NCBI GenBank assembly: GCA_002428455.1
Contig: DIWL01000054.1
Location: forward strand, 1-13,019
Direction of reading: 5' to 3'
Source of the DNA: Anaerolineaceae bacterium UBA6107
GTDB taxonomy: Bacteria > Chloroflexota > Anaerolineae > Anaerolineales > Anaerolineaceae
DNA: 13,019 nt
A program made the position numbers and the translations under genes. This document shows positions 6,100-12,526 of this stretch, piece after piece. The stretch's first letter is position 1; every line of letters begins with the position of its first letter. The notes beneath the pieces were generated by a model, which was given only the letters and a program-made list of their open reading frames with translations, was not told where the DNA came from and made no database searches.

Positions 6100-8333
6100 G
6101 GCACGATGAACGATGAAGTCCATTCCGGTGCGGCAGGTGCGTCACCGCTTTCGAGCATGGTTCGCCAAGCCTCGTCGGTCAAGCGATTATGCGGTTCGAC
6201 AGTAAATTCGTAATATGTGTAAACTGCCCCGACAGCCACCTGGTATGGAGCATTTGGAAGGACCACAAAGATCTTCGTCGGATACCCCACCCCTTCCTCC
6301 AACACCCGGCCAATCCCGGTAGCCACGTCTGCTACAACCGCTGATTTTTGATCCTCAAGATATCCTCTACCCTCATAGGAATCCGCAGGGTCTGCAGCGG
6401 CGATGGTCATCGATTCCAGCCACCCGCCGAAGTATTGGATGCGCCAGTATTCTTCTTCCGTCAGAGTCTCCCCATTCAATTCCTTCTGGGCAATGTCGAG
6501 GAGAAATACCAGTTCCTCGATCAGGTTGTCTAGGTTCCCCTTCGTCACATCATCCAATATCGCACGGCTTTCCAATCCGTCACGGGTCATCTCAGCCAAG
6601 GCAAGCAACCTGGCATAGGCTTCTGGGTTGGGCTCCACATATCCTCTTGGAGGTTGTTCATCCGGTCCGCCGCCCATCTCCGCCATCACCTGCTTGGCAT
6701 ACAGGATCGTGTCATGTTTTAACTCTGTCCATGAACTGAGCGCAGTCTGCATGTCCTTGCGCAGCCAGGCCTGGGTTTGCATGAAAGCCGGATACTGATC
6801 CCCCTTTGGCTGGAAGATAGGCTGCAGCGCGTACAACCACGACCAATAGAGATTCTGTGTCCAGGAGTCCAGTCCAAAACCGGCAACTTCCTGTTTCACC
6901 TTTTCCAATTGCGAATCGTAGTTCACGTATTCGGTCTCGCCCATTTCTTTCAAGAGCGAATAAGCTTCTTCAGATCCTTGCGCGGCCAGGAAATCGAGGC
7001 TCTTTGGCAGGTCACGCGGGTTTTCCAGTGTACCGACCTTGCGCCACATTAATTCACCAAAAACATACGCGTCAAGGGTGAATCGCTGTCCCATGAAGCG
7101 GAAACCCTGGGTAGCCTCATCCCGGTCCTGCCAGATATACACCCACATTGAGTTGATCTGTGGTGGCGGTAGTTGCTTGGCAGCTTCCTTGAATACCGCT
7201 GCCAGTTGTGGGTCTGCAAACGATTCGAGGTTCGGAGACTCTCCAAACACCTCGTCAGACAATTTCCCGTATTCATAAATTGAGAGATCGTCTGCCTTAC
7301 CGACGATAAACACGGTTGGATCATAAATGTTCTGCCAGAGCTCAAGCGCTGACCGGCCGGAGCTGGTTTTAGCATTGCGCATGGCTTGCACAACCAGCAA
7401 TGCCCGTTGGGTTTCGATCGAATCTTTCAACCGGAAAGTCATCCGGCCATACCACATCATAGCCTTGAAGTAGGTTTTCAAAGCCTCGTCACGTGTGTAA
7501 TGACCGCGCGGAATATACTGCGAATAATCTTCGAGCAGAAGATCATCGCTTGCCTCACCACCGGTATCCCAGATGGGTGAAGTATTAAACCCGCCCCCAC
7601 CTTCAATTAATTCCACTTCACGACTCGCCAGTTCCAAAGCCTTATCCGGCACATTACCGGACAAGCCAAGAATCTTAGCCGGTACAGTAAAATAAGCTAC
7701 ATTCCGGATGGCAGCTGTTTCCATCTCGGTACCGATTAACTCTTGATATTGCTGCAATGACTCATCCAGCATGGCGGTGGTCAACTCCTTCAACAGGTCC
7801 ATGAACGAAGTGCGTTCAAGATCGCGCAGCATTTTGTCGAAGACCAGGTGGTAAACATGGAAGACAGAATCTGTGGTGATGAACACAGGTGTGGACTCAT
7901 AGCGGATGGATTCATAAGCCTGGTAGAACTCCTGGTACATGCGGCTGGGATCATAATCTGGTGGTGTCACCACAAAACCATTGTTCAATAATGCATCAAG
8001 TTGTGCGGAGGAAAACTCAATCTCCTCCAACCCTGTCACCTGGTCGGCTCGCAATGGAAGGCTATACCCGCCAGTGTATTGTGCCGGCATGGCATAACTA
8101 CGCGTCTTGTACTCCGCAAAAGGCGCGGCATATAAATCCTCTCCGCTGATTTCCGGAACTTCCGGGATTTCAACAACCGGTTCATCAGTTCCTGGTATTG
8201 GTGTGCTTGCGACCGGTGGTTCGACACCTTCCGGTGTCGTCTGCGGTGATAGGTCGGTCGGACTACACGCAGACAACAACATCACGGTTACCATGATCAG
8301 CGTGAAAAATGTAAACAATCGCTTGTTTTTCAT
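6096..8333 (-). CDS. DUF3160 domain lipoprotein
   Basis: This 745-residue secreted protein has a basic start (MKNKR), a hydrophobic core and the lipobox LSAC with C23, so it should be lipid-anchored outside the cytoplasmic membrane. A Pro/Thr/Glu-rich linker (about 24-65) leads to a large, mostly helical, Trp- and Tyr-rich domain. The segment TTDSVFHVYHLVFDKML (153-169) is the recognisable DUF3160 signature, with histidines H159 and H162. The biochemical function of the family is not known. The start at 8333 is fixed by an excellent Shine-Dalgarno site (AAGGAGG, 6-base spacer); extending to 8453 would add 40 residues before the signal peptide. The gene follows the membrane-anchored FG-GAP-like gene by 11 bases and overlaps the CapA gene by ATGA, so the three products are probably made together. 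The absence of catalytic motifs I know leaves enzyme, binding and structural roles all open. Confidence 0.88.
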   Translation of the reverse strand: MKNKRLFTFFTLIMVTVMLLSACSPTDLSPQTTPEGVEPPVASTPIPGTDEPVVEIPEVPEISGEDLYAAPFAEYKTRSYAMPAQYTGGYSLPLRADQVTGLEEIEFSSAQLDALLNNGFVVTPPDYDPSRMYQEFYQAYESIRYESTPVFITTDSVFHVYHLVFDKMLRDLERTSFMDLLKELTTAMLDESLQQYQELIGTEMETAAIRNVAYFTVPAKILGLSGNVPDKALELASREVELIEGGGGFNTSPIWDTGGEASDDLLLEDYSQYIPRGHYTRDEALKTYFKAMMWYGRMTFRLKDSIETQRALLVVQAMRNAKTSSGRSALELWQNIYDPTVFIVGKADDLSIYEYGKLSDEVFGESPNLESFADPQLAAVFKEAAKQLPPPQINSMWVYIWQDRDEATQGFRFMGQRFTLDAYVFGELMWRKVGTLENPRDLPKSLDFLAAQGSEEAYSLLKEMGETEYVNYDSQLEKVKQEVAGFGLDSWTQNLYWSWLYALQPIFQPKGDQYPAFMQTQAWLRKDMQTALSSWTELKHDTILYAKQVMAEMGGGPDEQPPRGYVEPNPEAYARLLALAEMTRDGLESRAILDDVTKGNLDNLIEELVFLLDIAQKELNGETLTEEEYWRIQYFGGWLESMTIAAADPADSYEGRGYLEDQKSAVVADVATGIGRVLEEGVGYPTKIFVVLPNAPYQVAVGAVYTYYEFTVEPHNRLTDEAWRTMLESGDAPAAPEWTSSFIVP

Positions 8334-8339
8334 AATGCT

Positions 8340-8346
8340 CCTCCTT
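8340..8346 (-). promoter_or_regulatory. Strong Shine-Dalgarno site of the DUF3160 gene
   Basis: On the minus strand AAGGAGG lies 6 bases before ATG 8333. Its first bases are part of the TAA stop of the upstream gene (8345-8347), so the stop codon and ribosome-binding site share bases. This favours immediate reinitiation and fixes the lipoprotein start. Confidence 0.85.
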
Positions 8347-9109
8347 ATTGAGCCAATAACAAAACATTTTTTCCGGATTGTGTTGCCAGTAGATAGGAAA
8401 AGGCTCCTGCCTGGCGTGCTGCAAGTGAAAATCCAAAACCGTTCCACCGCCAAACGACCAGTGATCCGGTTCTTTTTTTGTCGTTATAAGAATACTCGAC
8501 CGCTGCCAGTTCCTGTCTTCCATCCCCGTCCAGGTCAGCGGCAACCAGCGAATGAATTGGCGCAGCCAGGGCAGATCCTGCCCAAAGTTCACGAAATGAC
8601 TCATCTTCAATGTTGACCAGTATCAGGTGGCAACTGCGATCGTCCTTATCATGAAATGAATTGATCCTCCCGCCCGATGGCAGGAAGCGGTCCACCGGCC
8701 AGGGCTCGAATGGACGCCAGACCAGCAAAGCGAGTTCACGCGCATTGTCCAGGTTCAGGTCGGAGAAAAAGGCCTGCTCCACCTCCCAATCAGATGGGGA
8801 TTGCCAAAGTGGTTCAACAGCGGGTAAATTACATGTCGAGACAATCACCCGTTGATCCGCAGTTTGTAGGCAAAGTTCCACTGACCCTTGATCCGTGCGC
8901 AATTCAGGGCTAACAGGCAAAACTTCATTGTAAGGCATGGGAGTTTTATTGCGATTCAACCCATCCTTTGTGAACGTCCAACCGCTCAACCGGATGGGTG
9001 AAATATTACTTAACGCCAATAAAATTAATAAGATTATTTGAAACACAATTAATGACGCGTTCATTCCGATCAAAGTTCCCATTAGCATTGTACATCGACT
9101 TTCAGGCAT
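8345..9109 (-). CDS. Membrane-anchored protein with FG-GAP/VCBS-like repeat motif
   Basis: This 254-residue protein is not assigned to a named family. One strong hydrophobic segment (about residues 18-36) near the N-terminus should be a membrane anchor or uncleaved signal, leaving the rest outside. The extracytoplasmic part contains ADLDGDGRQELAAVEY (191-206), a calcium-binding DxDGDG loop of the FG-GAP/VCBS type, followed by a tryptophan-rich strand (VVWRWNGFGF). A degenerate earlier copy, SDLNLDNARELALLVW (116-131), has the same spacing. This suggests two or more blades of a small beta-propeller. It is the first gene of the operon with the DUF3160 and CapA lipoproteins. The start is uncertain: ATG at 9109, 9082 and 9064 are all in frame ahead of the anchor, and none has a Shine-Dalgarno site. 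The function is unknown; a surface-binding or structural role is inferred from the fold only. Confidence 0.8.
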   Translation of the reverse strand: MPESRCTMLMGTLIGMNASLIVFQIILLILLALSNISPIRLSGWTFTKDGLNRNKTPMPYNEVLPVSPELRTDQGSVELCLQTADQRVIVSTCNLPAVEPLWQSPSDWEVEQAFFSDLNLDNARELALLVWRPFEPWPVDRFLPSGGRINSFHDKDDRSCHLILVNIEDESFRELWAGSALAAPIHSLVAADLDGDGRQELAAVEYSYNDKKRTGSLVVWRWNGFGFSLAARQAGAFSYLLATQSGKNVLLLAQ

Positions 9110-9133
9110 TGGTCGAAAAGACTACGCTTTATC

Positions 9134-9139
9134 ATTATA
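9134..9139 (-). promoter_or_regulatory. Candidate -10 box of the envelope operon
   Basis: A perfect TATAAT reads on the minus strand, about 25 bases upstream of the ATG at 9109. The -35 region at 17 bases (CAAAGA) is poor and overlaps the -35 region of the divergent EF-G promoter, so the two promoters may compete. A second possible -10, TACAAT, lies at 9087-9092. Confidence 0.4.
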
Positions 9140-9159
9140 GGGTGTGAGGCAGGTATTCT

Positions 9160-9188
9160 TTGACAGAAACCGTCTCGTCAAGTAGAAT
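9160..9188 (+). promoter_or_regulatory. Near-consensus sigma-70-type promoter of the EF-G-like gene
   Basis: TTGACA (9160-9165), a 17-base spacer and TAGAAT (9183-9188) match the housekeeping consensus in 11 of 12 positions with ideal spacing. The transcript would start near 9195, leaving a 40-base leader with a GAGGG Shine-Dalgarno site (9222-9226), 8 bases before ATG 9235. The TTG that could extend the reading frame upstream is part of the -35 box, so it is not the translation start. Confidence 0.8.
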
Positions 9189-9234
9189 AATACGGTTTGA
9201 AACATCTCATTTAAACGAGAAGAGGGCCTCCTTA

Positions 9235-11307
9235 ATGAAAGAGTATTCAACTGACAAAATCCGCAATGTAGTGCTGGCATCTCACTCCGGTGCTGGAAAA
9301 ACCATCCTGTGTGAAGCCTTCCTGCATGCCACTAGCGCTACCACCCGTATGGGCAGAATTGAAGACGGAACGACTGTCTCAGATTTTGACGAAGAGGAAA
9401 TTCGGCGAACGATCTCTTTATCCACTTCCGTCATCCCGGTGGAATATCGCGATAACAAGATCAATTTCCTCGACACACCCGGGTACACCGATTTTATTGG
9501 TGAAGTAATTTCCGCCATGCGCGTTGTGGACAGCGTGATCCTGATGGTAGATGCAGTGAACGGCCTGGAAGTCGGAACTGAAATCGCGATGGATTACTGC
9601 TCCAAGTTCAATTTACCGCGTGTCCTGGTCGTGAATAAGATGGATCGTGACAACGCGAATTTCCAGAAGGCGCTTAAATCAGTTGAAGATTTTTCAGATG
9701 TTCGTCTCATCCCGATCCAGTTACCGTGGGGAGAGAAGCATGATTTTAAAGGTGTGATCGACCTGATCACGATGAAAGCTTACAAAGCCCAGGGGAAAAC
9801 CGCGGAAGAGATCCCGGCTGAATTCAAAGATGCCGCCGAAGAAGCACGCATGAAACTTGTTGAAGCAGCTGCTGAAGGTGATGACACCCTGCTGGAAAAA
9901 TACCTGGATAGCGGCAGCCTCACTGAAGACGAGGTGGTCCGTGGTCTCAGAGAAGTTGTGAAATCCTGTGGTTTCATTCCCGTTTTAGTTTCCGCAGGTT
10001 CATTCGAAACCGGTGTCCTCAAACTCCTTGATGCCGTCATCGATATTCTGCCCTCACCTGCTGAGGGAAAGAAAACCATTGCCCACGGCAAGGATGGTGA
10101 CGAGACATTGGAACCAAAGGATAACGCACCGCTCGCCATTTACGTATGGAAAACGACTGCGGATCCCTTCGTCGGCAAACAGACCTTCTTCCGCCTCTAC
10201 TCCGGCACCATCAGCCCGGATGCCCGAGTCTGGAACCAGACCAAGGGTATCGAAGAACGTCTTGGATCAGTCAATATCCCGCGTGGAAAAGAGACCATGT
10301 CTGTAAAAGTTCTCCACGCTGGTGACATTTGCGTGGTACCGAAATTAACCGAAACATCAACCTCCAACACCCTGTGTGACAAGAACCACCCGCTCACACT
10401 GCCAATACCCGAATACCCCAAATCGCTGTTCCAGGTCGCACTCTTCCCCAAGACCCAGGCAGACTCCACAAAGATTACCTCCACCCTTACCCGCTTGTGT
10501 GAAGAGGATATGACCCTTTCATGGCATAACGAACCTTCCACTCTGCAGACCATTCTCCAGGGTATGGGTGATCAACACATCGATGTCGCCATCCGCCGGG
10601 CTGAAGCAAAATTCCAGGTTGGTGTCATTGTGCATGAACCCAAGGTTCCCTACCAGGAGACCATAACCAAGACCGCTTCTGCCATGTACCGGCATAAGAA
10701 ACAGACTGGCGGATCCGGCCAGTTTGGCGAAGTTCACTTGAAAGTGCTACCGCTGACCGATAAAGATTTTGACTTTACCTGGGATGTTTTTGGCGGCGCA
10801 ATCTCACAAAGCTACTCCTCATCGATCCAGAAAGGTATCCTGGCGGTGATGAAAGAAGGCGTAATTGCCGGCTACCCCGTTTCGGGTGTGCATGTCTCTG
10901 TTTTCGACGGCAAGGAACATCCCGTCGATTCAAAACCGGTTGCCTTTGAAATCGCCGGCCGTGAAGCCTTCAAACTGGCTGTCAGGGATGCCGCCCCTGT
11001 TCTAAGGGAACCGATCATGCTGGTTCGGATCACCGTACCGGAATCCGCCATGGGCGACATCATGGGTGACTTGAATACACGACGCGCCCGCATCCAGGGC
11101 ATGGAGACATTAAAGGGACATTCCGTGGTGACCACTATGGTTCCGCTGGCAGAGATGCTTCGTTACACAACCACCCTGCGTTCGATGACCGGTGGACGTG
11201 GAGTGTTTGAAATGGAGTTTGACCACACTGAAGTTGTACCGGCTCACATTGCTCAGCCAGTGATTGATGCGCGGACCAAAGAACTCGAGAACAAGAAGGA
11301 AGAGTAA
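9235..11307 (+). CDS. fusA: Elongation factor G paralogue (EF-G-2-like translational GTPase)
   Basis: This 690-residue protein has all five EF-G domains. The G domain shows a P-loop SHSGAGKT (16-23), DTPGYTDF (80-87), NKMD (134-137) and SAGS (253-256). Domain II lies around 298-370. Domain IV begins near 473 with the GGSGQFGEV segment (492-500) and keeps the tip histidine H562 in KEHPVDS. Domain V ends with RSMTGGRGVFEMEF. Two landmarks differ from canonical EF-G: the P-loop has SGAGKT instead of VDHGKT, and the switch II histidine of DTPGH is Tyr84. Both fit the EF-G-2-type branch known from Thermus and mycobacterial FusA2, not the main translocase. A ribosome-associated GTPase role is likely; whether it translocates, recycles or does something else cannot be seen. 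No rpsG, rpsL or tuf gene is adjacent, which also argues for a paralogue. The symbol denotes family only. Confidence 0.92.
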   Translation: MKEYSTDKIRNVVLASHSGAGKTILCEAFLHATSATTRMGRIEDGTTVSDFDEEEIRRTISLSTSVIPVEYRDNKINFLDTPGYTDFIGEVISAMRVVDSVILMVDAVNGLEVGTEIAMDYCSKFNLPRVLVVNKMDRDNANFQKALKSVEDFSDVRLIPIQLPWGEKHDFKGVIDLITMKAYKAQGKTAEEIPAEFKDAAEEARMKLVEAAAEGDDTLLEKYLDSGSLTEDEVVRGLREVVKSCGFIPVLVSAGSFETGVLKLLDAVIDILPSPAEGKKTIAHGKDGDETLEPKDNAPLAIYVWKTTADPFVGKQTFFRLYSGTISPDARVWNQTKGIEERLGSVNIPRGKETMSVKVLHAGDICVVPKLTETSTSNTLCDKNHPLTLPIPEYPKSLFQVALFPKTQADSTKITSTLTRLCEEDMTLSWHNEPSTLQTILQGMGDQHIDVAIRRAEAKFQVGVIVHEPKVPYQETITKTASAMYRHKKQTGGSGQFGEVHLKVLPLTDKDFDFTWDVFGGAISQSYSSSIQKGILAVMKEGVIAGYPVSGVHVSVFDGKEHPVDSKPVAFEIAGREAFKLAVRDAAPVLREPIMLVRITVPESAMGDIMGDLNTRRARIQGMETLKGHSVVTTMVPLAEMLRYTTTLRSMTGGRGVFEMEFDHTEVVPAHIAQPVIDARTKELENKKEE

Positions 11308-11326
11308 TACCCTTCAACGATACATG

Positions 11327-11357
11327 GCTGGACGGTTTCTCCGTCCAGCTTTTTTTT
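11327..11357 (+). terminator. Rho-independent terminator after the EF-G-like gene
   Basis: A 9-bp perfect GC-rich stem (GCTGGACGG at 11327-11335 with CCGTCCAGC at 11341-11349) closes a TTTCT loop and is followed by eight T residues. It begins 20 bases after the EF-G stop codon and separates this gene from the next cluster. Confidence 0.92.
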
Positions 11358-11387
11358 ACACAGAATCAAAACATGCTATGGTATTAT
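11355..11387 (+). promoter_or_regulatory. Candidate promoter of the small protein-MazG-LOG-proS cluster
   Basis: TTTACA (11355-11360) overlaps the terminator T-run. Two overlapping extended -10 candidates follow: TGC-TATGGT (boxes at 11377-11382, 16-base spacer) and TGG-TATTAT (box at 11382-11387, 21-base spacer). Either would start transcription near 11389-11394, downstream of the ATG at 11378. The boxes are weak and the call is tentative, but a promoter is needed between the terminator and this cluster. Confidence 0.3.
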
Positions 11388-11626
11388 TAGCCATTCAAGA
11401 TCAAAATATTGAGCGCGAATTGACCGATCAAAATGCCTTCCTTGAAAAGACCTGGGACGCCATCCTCTCCCGTGATAAGGATGCGATCCAATGTGTCTAT
11501 GATGCGCTGGATGGTGAAAGCCAGAAAGCTATCGTGGAACACCTGTATAAAATGGCTACTGAAGAAGGATGGCATCCGGAGCAAGTCAGATCGGCACAGA
11601 TCGCCCTACGCTCGCTTGAACAATGA
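11378..11626 (+). CDS. Small helical protein of unknown function
   Basis: This 82-residue acidic protein is not assigned to a named family. It is predicted helical almost throughout: an N-terminal segment rich in Gln, Asn and Glu, then FLEKTWDAILSRDKDAIQ, then ALDGESQKAIVEHLYKMA, then a TEEGWHPEQVRSAQIAL segment. The pattern of a short helix, a helix after LSRD, and a closing GWHPEQ helix reminds me of small hypothetical proteins common in Anaerolineae. No catalytic motif, cysteine pair or membrane segment is seen. Its TGA overlaps the ATG of the MazG-like gene (ATGA), so the two are probably translationally coupled. The start is uncertain: ATG 11378 has no Shine-Dalgarno site and sits inside the best promoter candidate, and TTG 11420 would give a 68-residue form keeping all the helices. 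A longer frame reaching back to 11264 crosses the terminator and is rejected. Confidence 0.75.
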   Translation: MVLLAIQDQNIERELTDQNAFLEKTWDAILSRDKDAIQCVYDALDGESQKAIVEHLYKMATEEGWHPEQVRSAQIALRSLEQ

Positions 11627-11961
11627 GACTGATGATGGATATTCAGCAATTAACTAACGAAATGAACCGTTTTGTGACCTCAAAAGGCTGGTATGAAGAG
11701 AACAGTCCTCGACCGCAGACCGCGCGCAACCTGGCCATTTCGCTAGCCCTCGAAGCTGCCGAAGTATTGGAGCATTACCAATGGAGAGAACAACCCAACT
11801 CCAACGAAGAATTACGCGGGGAACTGGCTGATGTTGCGCTGTATCTGCTCCAATTGGCCAGTGTGTCAGGGATCGATCTTGAAGCCGCCATATTGGAAAA
11901 ACTCCAGCAAAATTACCACCGTACCTGGGATGAATCGACCACAAAGGAAGAGGGTATCTGA
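11623..11961 (+). CDS. MazG-like nucleotide pyrophosphohydrolase
   Basis: This 112-residue all-helical protein is of the MazG/RS21-C6 superfamily, which hydrolyses (d)NTPs to the monophosphate and pyrophosphate and removes unwanted nucleotides. The Mg-binding pattern is complete: E44-A-A-E47 in LALEAAEVLEHYQW and E67-L-A-D70 in RGELADVALYLLQLA, on two helices 19 residues apart. The N-terminal GWYEENSPRPQTARNLAISL is typical of the short, single-domain RS21-C6-like form. The start at 11623 forms an ATGA overlap with the preceding stop; ATG at 11632 or 11635 is possible and would trim three or four residues without touching the motifs. Its TGA overlaps the next ATG by one base. The preferred nucleotide (dCTP or modified bases) cannot be read from the sequence. 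The LOG-like neighbour acts on monophosphates, the product of this enzyme. Confidence 0.88.
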   Translation: MRLMMDIQQLTNEMNRFVTSKGWYEENSPRPQTARNLAISLALEAAEVLEHYQWREQPNSNEELRGELADVALYLLQLASVSGIDLEAAILEKLQQNYHRTWDESTTKEEGI

Positions 11962-12524
11962 TGAAGGTAGCCGTGTTTGGGGGAGCATCAGTGAAACCGG
12001 GTGAAAGCGCTTATGAAGACGCGGTTCGCCTGGGATCCATGCTCGGCAGCAGCGGGCATACCGTGCTTACCGGTGGATATATCGGGATCATGGAAGCGGC
12101 TTCGCGTGGTTGTAATGAAGCCGGGGGACATGTCATTGGTATGACCTGCAAAGATATCGAAGCCTGGCGCGGAGTGAAAGCAAATCCCTGGGTCAAGGAA
12201 GAGCACCAATTTGAAACACTGCGCGAAAGAATGTATGCGCTGATCGATACTTGTGAAGCTGCCGTGGTGATGCCGGGTGGTGTGGGTACATTGTGTGAAT
12301 TAATGGTCATGTGGAATGAGATGATCATCGCCAGCCGGACACCACGTCTGCTGATCGTTGTTGGGAATGAATGGAACGCTGTTTTATCGCAGTTTATCGC
12401 ATCCATGGGTAAATATATCGGGCAGAAAGATCACGAACTTTTCCAGATCGTTCCAAACGTGGATGATGCTTTTGAAAAGATCTCATCGGACAATGATCCG
12501 AATAAATTATCTGGCAGGAAGTGA
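11961..12524 (+). CDS. LOG-family (SLOG-fold) phosphoribohydrolase-like protein
   Basis: This 187-residue Rossmann-like protein is of the LOG/TIGR00730-related group. The start MKVAVFGGASVKPG (1-14) is the first strand and phosphate loop. TGGYIGIMEAASRG (37-50) is the second glycine motif, and MPGGVGTLCELMVMWNEM (104-121) is the signature PGGxGTxxE motif with E113 as the likely catalytic residue. LRERM (87-91) supplies the arginines that usually hold the nucleotide phosphate. LOG proteins cleave nucleoside 5'-monophosphates into base and ribose 5-phosphate; the wider SLOG fold also includes nucleotide sensors, so the activity remains an inference. The ATG shares its A with the TGA of the MazG-like gene. 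proS begins 2 bases after its stop. There are no prenyltransferase genes nearby, so a cytokinin-hormone role is not suggested. Confidence 0.9.
   Translation: MKVAVFGGASVKPGESAYEDAVRLGSMLGSSGHTVLTGGYIGIMEAASRGCNEAGGHVIGMTCKDIEAWRGVKANPWVKEEHQFETLRERMYALIDTCEAAVVMPGGVGTLCELMVMWNEMIIASRTPRLLIVVGNEWNAVLSQFIASMGKYIGQKDHELFQIVPNVDDAFEKISSDNDPNKLSGRK
12516..12521 (+). promoter_or_regulatory. Shine-Dalgarno site of proS
   Basis: AGGAAG lies 5 bases before ATG 12527 and overlaps the last codons of the LOG-family gene. It supports internal initiation of proS within the cluster. Confidence 0.6.
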
Positions 12525-12526
12525 AG

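Noticed and set aside
6100..6123. ATG 6123 as start of the CapA-like gene
   Set aside because: It adds eight residues before a normal basic-hydrophobic signal peptide. The ATGA overlap at 6099 is the usual form of translational coupling.
8334..8453. 40-residue N-terminal extension of the DUF3160 protein
   Set aside because: It would lie inside the upstream gene and place a long tail before a standard signal peptide. ATG 8333 has an AAGGAGG site at ideal spacing.
9222..9233. GAGGGCCTCC in the EF-G leader as an SD-sequestering hairpin
   Set aside because: GAGG and CCTC are adjacent, leaving no loop, so a stable hairpin cannot form within one molecule.
9160..9234. TTG start at 9160 for the EF-G-like gene
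   Set aside because: The TTG is the start of a TTGACA -35 box with TAGAAT 17 bases later. The 25 extra residues are not EF-G-like, and ATG 9235 has a GAGGG site 8 bases upstream.
11264..11377. Extension of the small protein back to 11264
   Set aside because: It runs through the EF-G 3' end and the rho-independent terminator and encodes a basic, unlike sequence.
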